Shown here one piece after another: positions 46,766-54,742 of a stretch of 64,000 nucleotides of DNA. A program made the translations under genes and the position numbers. The first letter of the stretch is position 1, and each line of letters opens with the position of its first letter. Below the pieces are notes generated by a model. It was not told the DNA's origin. It did not search any database and saw only the letters and a program-made list of their open reading frames with translations. The stretch is taken from the NCBI RefSeq assembly GCF_017833255.1, contig NZ_JAFIBU010000001.1, positions 744,001 through 808,000 on the forward strand, in the 5' to 3' direction. This DNA is from Paenibacillus sp. PvR098. Lineage in GTDB: Bacteria > Bacillota > Bacilli > Paenibacillales > NBRC-103111.

Positions 46766-46948
46766 GGTTTATGACTCCTTTCAAATTGGAGTGTTACTTA
46801 CTTTTTTACACAGAATGTGTGATTCTAAAACCTTTGCAAGTCAGCCACCGTAAGCTTCTGCTTCCTCAGCAGCTCAAGCAGAATGATGTTTAGGCTTGCT
46901 CCAACCGCCGACGACCGCATAATTGGCCGTTGCTTGCATGCGGCAATT

Positions 46949-48576
46949 TATGCAGCTTAGCCCAGTTAGCTCGCACCAACTCTTTTACCCTGCTCTTAGC
47001 ACTTTTGGCGGCCCAGGAGCAGACGGTGTCAGCACAAGTGTCCGGTACCAAGCTGCACTTGCAATTTCAAGACAAACAAATATCCGCGGCTGTCAATGGC
47101 TCGGCTGATCTTTAGAGGCAGCGGCTCAAATCGTGGACGGAAACTTCTACATACCGATTCGTTGGGCTTCAAAGCAGCTTGGACTGGCGACGAAGTGGAA
47201 CGAGGAACGAAAGACGGCGGGACTTACCACGCCAAGCGCCTATTTGGAGTGGGATTTGGAGCGTCAAACGGTCAGTGTCAACGGAGCATCGATGCCTTTG
47301 AAGGAAACATCCTTTATTAGTGAAGGAGCACTGTTGGTAAAGCTGAGTTGGATCGCGCAGTACCTACAGGTGCAATACGCATTTCAACCGAATCCTAGCC
47401 GTGTGGACTTAGCCTACGTACAGCAGATGGATACCGCCTATCGTGAGTCAAACTACTCCGAGGACACCTAGCCCAATTCACGTCCCATCGCTATTTTTGT
47501 TACCGACAAGTCGTCTTATCGGCTCGGTGAGCCGATCTTTTATATTGATTTGAGCTATGACCCCGATGCCAAGGGTCTTCCAGAATATCGATGGTCCGGT
47601 AACAAGCAGGCCTTCTTTGAACCGGGGACCTACTCCGTTTCCTTGCAGAAGCGTGATGGCAGCGGGAATTGGAGCGAGACTGAGGTTCAGAGCGTGAAGG
47701 TGACGGATGAACCCTACTTAACCGCATCGGAGTTTCCTTGGCATACCAAGCCTGCCGGCGCAGTAATCAAGGATGAATCGAAACCATGGAATCGCACGCT
47801 ATCTAGCGCTCCTCAGCTATCTGCTATTGTGACGAGATCCACGGAGAGAGCGTGAATAATCAGCGGGGAAAGCGATGTAATCCGAAATACAGGACTTATT
47901 GGGCAGCAATCCGTGAACGGTATATATCACGCGTGAAGGACTGCTTCAGCCGACCGTCTTACATCAGGCTAATGTGAGAGAAGCGGCGGTCAATTTTATG
48001 ACCCAGCCGGTCTTGGAGGAAAGCTTTGAGGTGAAACCGGGGGGGGGGACGGCGGTATTAAAGCAAGTCTCTCTTGAGCCTGGGCAAGACTTTGCAGTGA
48101 TTCAAGACATAGAAGCGGTTGGCCAAGCAGAAATCGAATTTGTTGTAATCAAGGCGGGCGAAACAATAAAGCCCTATGGCTCCTATTCCAAAATAAGTGT
48201 CGTCAAGGCCGTATATGATACTTCAGAAATTCGCCTGGATGCGGATATCGATGGGAAGAGTATGCCGGTGTTGTCCAAATGGACGCTAGACACTCCTCAG
48301 ACCTCCGATAGAGGTACTGTGTATTCCTTGCATTTGTATCATCCGCGCCAATCCGTCATTGCATTTCGAGCGAATGAAGGCTATGTCAACGGTGTCGTAA
48401 GAGTCAATGGCCATGTGCTGACTTTGCCTCAAGGAGGCTTGACAGATCAGGACGGCGCCTTTGTGGTCTATCGAGCGGAGGGATGGGAATCCGCCGTGCA
48501 TATCGAATGGTTGGCCGCCCCTGGACGCACGTCTCCGATCGAATGGATATTCTATCCTTTAGAAGAAAAGAAATAA
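46949..48576 (+). pseudogene. Broken surface protein gene (copper-amine-oxidase-N + PKD-like), copy 1
   Basis: Coding segments in different frames make up one former protein. They are a signal peptide remnant (FTLLLALLAAQ), then a copper amine oxidase N-terminal-like domain (VDGNFYIPIRWASKQLGL ... WDLERQTVSVNG), then a PKD-like domain (SSYRLGEPIFYIDLSYDP, FFEPGTYSVSL), and a C-terminal beta domain from about 47974. At least two frameshifts (near 47112 and in 47855-47974) and an in-frame stop at 47469 interrupt it. A run of ten G lies at 48039-48048. It is paralogous to the next gene. Such domains occur in Paenibacillus envelope proteins. Confidence 0.75.
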
Positions 48577-48599
48577 AGATAGAAAGGATTACATAGCTG

Positions 48600-50361
48600 A
48601 TGCAACCATTACGTCAACTGCTGCTTACACTAACTACGGTCTTCTCTTTGGGGGCCGTAAGCGGGCAGGCCGCGGCCGGCCCGGAGGTTAGCCACCTGAT
48701 ACTTTATCCCGGCAATACGGTAGTCTATATTAACGGGTCGAAAACACAAACCCAAGTCACAACGCTTGAACAGAACGGAAGATATTACTTGCCTGCTGCG
48801 GAGCTGAACGGCTGGTTAGGTATTCCTGTTAAGTGGGATGGAGAGAAGCAGGCGGTGCAAATCACGACGCCGAAGGCGTTTCTGGAGTACTCACTTGCCG
48901 ACCAAACGGTACTTGAGAACGGTGCAAGCCGCAAATGGGGTACCGATGCGGTCCTTCAGGGTGATCGGCTATACATTGAATTGACCTCGCTGCAGCAATA
49001 TATTTCTTTTCATGCCAAGGTCGATCAGGAGCTGAAACGAGTCGAGTTGCGGTATGTAAAGCCGGCGGCGAACCGAACGCTGTTTACGAACGATGCCGCG
49101 CCGAACGTCAAGCCTGTTGCCAAATTCACCGTGGATAAGGAATCGTACCGGATCGGCGAACCGATACATTACAGCAATCTCAGCTACGATCCGAAGGGAA
49201 CGAAACTAACGGACATCCAATGGATCGGTAATGCGCATGCGATTTTTACTCCGGGCCTGTACAAGGTTTCTCTCACAGTAACAGACAGCCTAGGGCAATA
49301 TCAGCACTACATATTCCCGCAATATTCTCGTAAAGGACAAGCCTTACTTAGACAAATTTGAGCACAAGGTATATCACGAGCCTGTAGGAACCTACGTTCG
49401 AGAGGAAGAAGCGGTGCTTCGCAAAAATTTGCGCGAAATCCCCCAGATTCCCAAACAAGAGCAGAAGCCTGCGGACCGTCCTCTGATTGTAAGCGATAGT
49501 CCGGAGACGTTTACGGAGAAGGGCTTTTTATACCAGGAGAAAGTAAACGGGAAAGCACGGCTGTATGCAACCCATGCCAACGGTATGGATCGAAAAATGA
49601 AATTTGCCATCGTTGTACGAAATAGCGATCCGACCCGCAGCGTTACGATCAAGACGACCAATCAAGGGGAGGTATATCCTTCGATCTACGCCAACTTGAT
49701 GGGGAATGAACCGACGATTGAGTTTCTGCAAGGAAAGAGAGCTGTGGAAACGATGGTGCTTAGGCCGTACGAAACGGCTTATTATTAAGCAATGCCTGAT
49801 TTCTACCCGGGACAAGGAATGAATGTACTGTATGATGTGGAGACGGATGGTGAGGTATACTTTTCCTTCGTAGCCATGGAGCAGGAAGATGGACTCGAAA
49901 CGATCGCCTCATTCCCAAGATTGGCTTACAAAGGGAATGTACGAGGAACGTTCAGCGGTTCAGAAGTTCAATGGACCATCGATGCTTCCGCGATCAAGAG
50001 GCCTTCCAGCTTCGCTATCGGGGATGGTACATCGGATCAATTTGTTACTGGAACAGATTTTTTCAGCAAAGAGCCTTCGCTCAATCTGGGTAACTACGGT
50101 GTGGTATACAAAATCCACATTGATGCTCCGCCGAAAATGTCCGTGCTGATTCTCCCGCGCGGCGGCGTGTTTAGAGGACCGTTCATTGTGAATGGAAAAA
50201 TCGTTCAAACCCCGCCGTCGGGAGTCATGATGGATTATCAGGGGTATACGATCATTGCTAGGACGAATGGGACCGAGCCGTCACTGGATCTGGAATTTTC
50301 TCCGGCCTCGGGATCGGCATTCCCGATCGACGTCATTTTTTATCCGCTAAATCGTAATTAA
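48600..50361 (+). pseudogene. Broken surface protein gene, copy 2
   Basis: The same architecture as copy 1. A signal peptide (QLLLTLTTVFSLGAVSGQAAA) is followed by the copper-amine-oxidase-N-like domain (YYLPAAELNGWLGIPVKWD) and a PKD-like domain (SYRIGEPIHYSNLSYDPKG). The C-terminal region is beta-rich and ends PIDVIFYPLN. The first 253 codons run to a stop at 49361. The continuation is in another frame from about 49320, and that frame is cut again by one TAA at 49786-49788 before running on to 50361. One frameshift and one nonsense change suffice to break it. ATG 48600 has a weak site. The two copies are only 23 bases apart. Confidence 0.75.
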
Positions 50362-50504
50362 AACAAGGTAACCGCCTCTAAACGGTGATCGTTCTTTTTG
50401 ACCGGGCTCATTTAGAGGACATTTGGTAAAGCTTTTGGGTGTATTTTGGAAATAGAATGATTCAAATGATCCTTGCGCAGGCGTCGCCACCGATCACCAA
50501 TTAC

Positions 50505-50545
50505 AAAATGCAGTCCGCTTCCCATGAGAAGTGAACTGCATTTTT
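50505..50545. terminator. Bidirectional terminator
   Basis: A stem of about 17 bp (starting AAAATGCAGT and ending ACTGCATTTT, with two non-Watson-Crick pairs) has T-runs on both strands. It serves the convergent genes at 48600 and 50552. Confidence 0.75.
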
Positions 50546-50551
50546 GTGTTT

Positions 50552-50947
50552 TTAGTCTACTTCAGCCTCATCTTCTTCATTAAACCATAGAGGATCGTCG
50601 CAATCCACTTCACCATTATAGTTGATTAGTATCTCATCCCCTGCATTTATATCTGTATAGGCATAGAATTCAAATGTGTGATTGTTAAAGTTAATATCAT
50701 ACGTGGCATTAGGAGTATATGAATGGTTAAACAAACTGCCATATCCTAAGAGGATGGCCGTGTGGTTAGCTCCATACTCATACACATAATCTGCAAGTAT
50801 TGTTTTCTCTATGAAATCATGGTCCTCATTAGGATAAGGAATGACCGGTGCTTCATGTATAAGAGCACCCTTTGAAATATCTTGTGTCGCAAACACCCCT
50901 CTATTGAACTCCCCATTGCTAAGTTTGGAAATTTTTATCTCAATCAT
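50552..50947 (-). CDS. SET-domain protein (putative protein-lysine methyltransferase)
   Basis: A 131-residue minimal SET domain. It has the opening RGVFATQDISKGALI, the pseudoknot motif LFNHSYTPNATY near residue 73, and the closing AGDEILINYNGE near residue 105 with the catalytic Tyr. Pre- and post-SET zinc domains are missing. SET proteins use S-adenosylmethionine to methylate lysines; targets in bacteria are mostly unknown. ATG 50947 follows TAGGTGA; an earlier in-frame GTG at 50956 is less likely. The gene is A/T-rich compared with its neighbours. Confidence 0.82.
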   Translation of the reverse strand: MIEIKISKLSNGEFNRGVFATQDISKGALIHEAPVIPYPNEDHDFIEKTILADYVYEYGANHTAILLGYGSLFNHSYTPNATYDINFNNHTFEFYAYTDINAGDEILINYNGEVDCDDPLWFNEEDEAEVD

Positions 50948-51216
50948 ACTAATCACCTACGCGCTCTTTAGTCTATGGAGTCACCTTGCTTACTTGATAA
51001 CGTTTGAAAGAATAATTGTAACTCACCCTCGGTAAAACGGCAAGCAGAACAATTATAACGGGTTACGATACACAAAAAAGGACGGGTGCCAAGTTTAATG
51101 CTGCCTCTATTTTATCGCGGTTGGAAAGATAGGCAATGCAACTGAACGAAGCAATTTACGAAGCAGTTTATGTGGATTACGTTATTTATTCCCAATTAAT
51201 TTCCAATAAATGTGGG

Positions 51217-51246
51217 TTGTTACACTCTACGGCCCCCCGGTACAAT
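51217..51246 (+). promoter_or_regulatory. Possible promoter of sleB
   Basis: TTGTTA and TACAAT are 18 bases apart, 30 bases before the GTG. A sporulation sigma-G promoter would be expected for a cortex hydrolase and I could not find one with confidence. The remainder of 50957-51216 shows nothing else. Confidence 0.35.
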
Positions 51247-51275
51247 GAAAAAGGAAGAAAGGAGACGATCATATA

Positions 51276-51920
51276 GTGAAAACATGGACGATAGCCATCC
51301 TTTTCTCATTCCTTATACTTTTTTCATTTGCGGTGCATGCGGATCACACGAATGCCGCGCCATCGCTCAAGATGGGCAGTTCCAATGGGGATGTGTGGGA
51401 TGTGCAGTACCGATTAAAGGTTTTGGGGCACTATAAACAACCCCTTGACGGAAAATACGGGGCACACACAGCCTCCGCAGTTCGCAGTTTCCAAAAAAAT
51501 TACGGCCTGCCAGCAGACGGCGTTGTTGGGGAACGCACCTGGGCTATGCTTAAAAAATATAGTTTAAATCGGGCAGACATCGATATCATGGCCCGCGTCA
51601 TACACAGTGAGGCCCGCGGGGAACCTTACATGGGGAAGGTGGCAGTAGGAGCGGTAGTCATGAATCGGATACAGTCGCCTTTATTTCCGAATACCATTAA
51701 AGGTGTTGTTTTCCAGCCAAGAGCCTTTACTGCTGTAGATGATGGACAATATTGGTTAACACCGGACCGCAGCGCATATTTAGCAGCCTTCGACGCCGTT
51801 CGCGGTTGGGATCCGACGAAGAATTCGCTCTATTACTTTAATCCGATAACGGCAACGAGCGCATGGATTTGGACGCGTCCGCAAGAGTTGAAAATCGGTA
51901 ACCATATCTTCGCACGTTAA
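51276..51920 (+). CDS. sleB: Spore cortex-lytic enzyme SleB-like
   Basis: A 214-residue secreted peptidoglycan hydrolase. A signal peptide (FSFLILFSFAVHADH) is followed by a peptidoglycan-binding domain (MGSSNGDVWDVQYRLKVLG to VGERTWAML, residues about 33-90). The SleB/CwlJ catalytic domain follows, with ARVIHSEARGEP near residue 107 holding the catalytic Glu, and NRIQSPLFPNTIKGVVFQP. It degrades spore cortex during germination; the paired ypeB is not here. GTG 51276 follows GAAAGGAGACG. Confidence 0.9.
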   Translation: MKTWTIAILFSFLILFSFAVHADHTNAAPSLKMGSSNGDVWDVQYRLKVLGHYKQPLDGKYGAHTASAVRSFQKNYGLPADGVVGERTWAMLKKYSLNRADIDIMARVIHSEARGEPYMGKVAVGAVVMNRIQSPLFPNTIKGVVFQPRAFTAVDDGQYWLTPDRSAYLAAFDAVRGWDPTKNSLYYFNPITATSAWIWTRPQELKIGNHIFAR

Positions 51921-51932
51921 TTCGTTATATTA

Positions 51933-51968
51933 AAAACCAGCACCTCTTATGGTACTGGTTTTTATTTT
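51933..51968 (+). terminator. Terminator of sleB
   Basis: AAAACCAG-x-ACC pairs with GGT-x-CTGGTTTT around a TCTTAT loop, followed by a T-rich tail. Confidence 0.8.
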
Positions 51969-52087
51969 AGTTTTCTTTCCCCTGAAATCGCCGAGAAAAA
52001 GAAGTGAACATTTATTATGCTGCATTAAATATTTGTGATTGGGATATTTTAAGTGAATAATGACTAAAGCCATTGGGAGGATATTTT

Positions 52088-52456
52088 ATGCAGCAGAATT
52101 CGCAGCAACAAGGCGTGGGATTTCAGCAAATGCCAGTACGTATCCAAGAGCCGAATATGCATAGAGAAGACTTTTCTTCTCAGAAAGTGATGCCGCAAAA
52201 CCCTTCGGTCGATGTGAGCATACAGCGAATGCTGACTCAGGCAGGGGTAAGCAACTTCGCCCAGCAGATGCAGCAAATCGGTCAACACCTTCAATATTTA
52301 ACGGAACGTCTCCATTACGCTCAAAATCAAGTTCAAACTCAAGCCGAGGCACAACTTCGAGAACTTCACCAAATTCAGCAGGCGATCGTCTTGACGATGC
52401 AGCAGATGCAACAAGCGCAAATATCGGCAAACATGCAACCGAATCTAATGCAATAA
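52088..52456 (+). CDS. Glutamine/methionine-rich small protein
   Basis: A 122-residue protein rich in Gln and Met. The first 45 residues look disordered (MQQNSQQQGVGFQQM). Residues about 50-115 form a long amphipathic helix or coiled coil (QQMQQIGQHLQYLTERLHYA and further Gln heptads). I recognise no family; the composition resembles small spore-associated proteins, and the neighbour is sleB. ATG 52088 follows GGGAGGATATTTT. It is closed by a strong terminator. Confidence 0.7.
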   Translation: MQQNSQQQGVGFQQMPVRIQEPNMHREDFSSQKVMPQNPSVDVSIQRMLTQAGVSNFAQQMQQIGQHLQYLTERLHYAQNQVQTQAEAQLRELHQIQQAIVLTMQQMQQAQISANMQPNLMQ

Positions 52457-52537
52457 CAAACCAACAATGAACAGAACATTGGTACAATCGGTTTGAAAAA
52501 CTTGATACATAAGGCTATTAGAGTCTTATGCCTGATC

Positions 52538-52579
52538 AAGCTATCCCAAACTATTATAAAATTTGGGATAGCTTTTTTT
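52538..52579 (+). terminator. Rho-independent terminator
   Basis: A 13-bp perfect stem (AAGCTATCCCAAA / TTTGGGATAGCTT) with an 11-base loop is followed by six T. Confidence 0.9.
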
Positions 52580-52936
52580 ATATGGAAACATTTTGTTGCC
52601 CACAAACATTTAGTCGCTTTATATTAGCGGTATGTCCTGAAACAATGAATAGAAAGTGGGCTTGACTCGCATCCTTTTGATGAATCAAAATAAAAAATAA
52701 GGGTCATAAGAAGACGGGACACATTTTTTTACGGACCCGGTGAATGAGGAATCCCAAGACAAGTGAGTAGATGAGGCTGCGGCGGTAAGGCAGAGATGGC
52801 CGTCCAAAGTGGGAATACTAGCATGATCTGGAGGTCAAGCTCTTGGGATAACAAGTTCAGAGAAGTGCAGATCATTCAAAAGTTCGCAGAATATAGTCAT
52901 TAAGAACTAATCTTTGGTTCTTTTAGGACTAAAATG
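52580..52936 (+). other. Unassigned spacer with a closing long-range stem
   Basis: No gene is supported. ATCCCAAGA near 52752 and TCTTGGGAT near 52850 are perfectly complementary and enclose about 90 bases with inner hairpins such as CTGC/GCAG. A weak hairpin (AAGAAC/GTTCTT with T-run) lies at about 52905-52925. This could be a structured RNA or decayed coding DNA. Confidence 0.3.
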
Positions 52937-52962
52937 GTATTCGTACAATTCATGTTGTTCGA
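52937..52962 (+). repeat. Left 26-bp inverted repeat, core-site-like
   Basis: Reading inward, arm TTCGTACAA, centre TTCATG and arm TTGTTCGAC. The arms are imperfect inverted copies of each other, the layout of a tyrosine-recombinase crossover site with a six-base overlap. All 26 bases match the complement of the repeat at 54050. Confidence 0.85.
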
Positions 52963-53069
52963 CACAATCATATCTTATGCGACATTATTCTTAGGTAGTT
53001 CATGCGTATTATAATCCGAAATAACTATTTTAACAATAGATTTTTTTGTAATTAAATAGTTCTATTTAA

Positions 53070-54026
53070 CTAATATTTATTTTTGAAACAGTCTGCAACA
53101 TAATCGGGTGCTGCTTTATTTATCTGCCCCACTGTATGAAGGTATCGTTGTGTGGTATTAATATGTGTATGTCCAAGATTTTCTTGAACTTGCTGCAAAG
53201 AAGCTCCATTGAGCAAGGCTAAAGTTGCATTGGTATGTCTAAGCCAGTGGGGAGTCACTTTCTTTTCAAATTCACATTGTTCACGTGCTTTCTGAATAAT
53301 TTTTTCTATAAGTCTTACAGAAAAGGGGAATATTCGTTTATCTTGAATCGGATTGTAACCCGCCTGTTGTCCTTGACGATATAATTCTTCAATTAGGTTC
53401 CACAGCATCCCCGGTACTTTTACTTCACGTTGTTTTCCTCCCTTTCCGTTAATCACAGTTAACCAGTTGGTCGTTTCTTCAGGATCGGTATGGAAATGTC
53501 CCCATTCAATGGAGACTAATTCCGACACTCTCAATCCGAGTAATACAAGGGTTAATCCAATGACATAATCACGAAATCCCTGTCTTTTTAGCTGCTCTAA
53601 TAATGTAATGACCTCTCGTTTGGTCAAGTAGTGATTTTTGCTGGTAACAGATATTTTGGGACTACGAACACATGTAGTAGGATTATGGTCAAAAATCCCG
53701 ATATTAGGATCACTAGCCCATTTGAATAAGGAACGCAGTGGTGCCAGATGAATGGCGACAGTTGCTGGAGCGTTCGGTTTGTTATTGAAAATACCTTTGA
53801 TTAACCCCATTTTGTAAACCTCAATTTCCCTCCATGTGACGTCGTTTAGTGATTTATCTCCAATGAATAGTTTGAATTTTCTTATCGCATTTTTATAATT
53901 CCTTATTGTGTAATCTGAACGTTGAGCTGTGGCTAAAAACATAGCAACAATCTGGTCATCCGAATAAGATGCGTTATTTTCTTCAAGAACCAGAGCCTTA
54001 TTAGGCAGATACAATTGTTGCTGCAT
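53070..54026 (-). CDS. Tyrosine recombinase/integrase (XerC/D-like)
   Basis: A 318-residue site-specific recombinase. A SAM-like N-terminal DNA-binding domain covers about residues 22-105. The catalytic domain holds Arg166 (LLGLRVSEL), the beta-hairpin Lys near 195-198 (NGKGGKQR), His260-x-x-Arg263 (HWLRHT), His286 (LGHTH) and the nucleophile Tyr295 (TTQRYLH), so all active-site residues are present. The RBS AAAGGAGG precedes ATG 54026. Only 23 bases separate the start from the right inverted repeat, so its promoter must overlap or lie outside that repeat. There are no phage genes beside it. Confidence 0.93.
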   Translation of the reverse strand: MQQQLYLPNKALVLEENNASYSDDQIVAMFLATAQRSDYTIRNYKNAIRKFKLFIGDKSLNDVTWREIEVYKMGLIKGIFNNKPNAPATVAIHLAPLRSLFKWASDPNIGIFDHNPTTCVRSPKISVTSKNHYLTKREVITLLEQLKRQGFRDYVIGLTLVLLGLRVSELVSIEWGHFHTDPEETTNWLTVINGKGGKQREVKVPGMLWNLIEELYRQGQQAGYNPIQDKRIFPFSVRLIEKIIQKAREQCEFEKKVTPHWLRHTNATLALLNGASLQQVQENLGHTHINTTQRYLHTVGQINKAAPDYVADCFKNKY

Positions 54027-54049
54027 ATATAAATTTTCCTCCTTTTTTT

Positions 54050-54075
54050 TCGAACAACATGAATTGTACGAATAC
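54050..54075 (-). repeat. Right 26-bp inverted repeat, core-site-like
   Basis: On the plus strand: arm TTCGAACAA, centre CATGAA, arm TTGTACGAA. It is a perfect inverted copy of 52937-52962. Similarity continues weakly outward, with TCCTAA occurring outside both repeats. Confidence 0.85.
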
Positions 54076-54123
54076 TATTGTACTATTCCTAAGGCCATGA
54101 AGCACCCATGAGTTCGAAAAACA

Positions 54124-54213
54124 ATCGAAAAGGCACACCTATTGAAAAATAGGGTCGCAAAGCTATAGGGGCTACAACACATCGAAATGATGTTACGCCA
54201 GCCAGTTACCGAA
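54124..54213 (+). promoter_or_regulatory. c-di-GMP-I (GEMM) riboswitch aptamer
   Basis: The features of the class I cyclic-di-GMP aptamer are visible in order. Stem CCTATT/AATAGG is closed by a GAAA tetraloop at 54144-54147, followed by the conserved CGCAAAGC at 54156-54163. The second stem (GGCTAC ... GCC) has its own terminal hairpin ACATC/GATGT, and the closing GTTACCG ends the aptamer. A rho-independent terminator follows at 54226, so ligand probably decides read-through into the chemotaxis genes. No other copy was seen in the window. Confidence 0.88.
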
Positions 54214-54225
54214 ATGAGATGAAAG

Positions 54226-54251
54226 TCCTCCTATTTCGGGAGGATTTTTTT
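54226..54251 (+). terminator. Riboswitch expression-platform terminator
   Basis: TCCTCC pairs with GGAGGA around a seven-base loop and is followed by seven T. It lies between the aptamer and the first cheW, 20 bases before its start. Confidence 0.85.
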
Positions 54252-54270
54252 GTTGAAAGGGGGTGGAAGA

Positions 54271-54708
54271 ATGAGCTTTATAAATCAACAATTTGCTGTT
54301 TTTACCATTAATAAAAGTATGTATGGCCTTCCTATTCAAGAAATTTCGGAAATCATCCGAATGCAAACGGTTAATTGGACGCCCAATTCGCAGCGAGAGG
54401 TCTTAGGAATGATTCATCTCAGGGAAAAAGTAATCCCGATTATTAGTCTGCATCGCGTTTTTCTGGAAACGGAAAAAGAGTTAGATTCCAAAACCCGCAT
54501 TATTGTTATACATGCCAAAGGCAAGGAAATCGGTATTGTGGTAGATGAAGTGGACAAGGTAATGTTATTGCCGGAACAGTATATTAGTCCGCCCCCTTAC
54601 CGGTCTGAGAATGGCTGGATGAGGGGAGTGTACCATCATGAGGAATTGATTATCGCTCTGGTCCATATGGAAGCGGTATTAGGGAATGTGGATATGGATT
54701 TGTTTTAA
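54271..54708 (+). CDS. cheW: CheW-type chemotaxis adaptor (1)
   Basis: A 145-residue CheW domain that would link CheA to the receptor. The features are an opening FAVFTINKSMYGLPIQEISEI, then the central LGMIHLREKVIPIISLHRVF and the closing TRIIVIHAKGKEIGIVVDEV. ATG 54271 follows AAAGGGGGTGG; the in-frame TTG at 54250 lies in the terminator. It is first gene after the riboswitch. Confidence 0.9.
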   Translation: MSFINQQFAVFTINKSMYGLPIQEISEIIRMQTVNWTPNSQREVLGMIHLREKVIPIISLHRVFLETEKELDSKTRIIVIHAKGKEIGIVVDEVDKVMLLPEQYISPPPYRSENGWMRGVYHHEELIIALVHMEAVLGNVDMDLF

Positions 54709-54742
54709 ATTAAACTAAAATGGATATGAGATGAGGAAAACG

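Larger units (their letters stand above)
52937..54075. mobile_element. Recombinase cassette bounded by 26-bp inverted repeats
   Basis: A 1139-base unit consists of a left repeat, 107 bases, a tyrosine recombinase gene on the minus strand, 23 bases and a right repeat. The repeats are identical over 26 bp in opposite orientation. With inverted sites, a conservative recombinase would flip the segment; if the sites act as element ends it could also move. No cargo gene is present. It stands between the sleB/Gln-rich genes and the chemotaxis operon. Confidence 0.7.

Noticed and set aside
53070-54026. Integrase as a sign of a prophage or integrative element
   Set aside because: No phage, excisionase, relaxase or cargo gene is near, and the repeats enclose only this gene.
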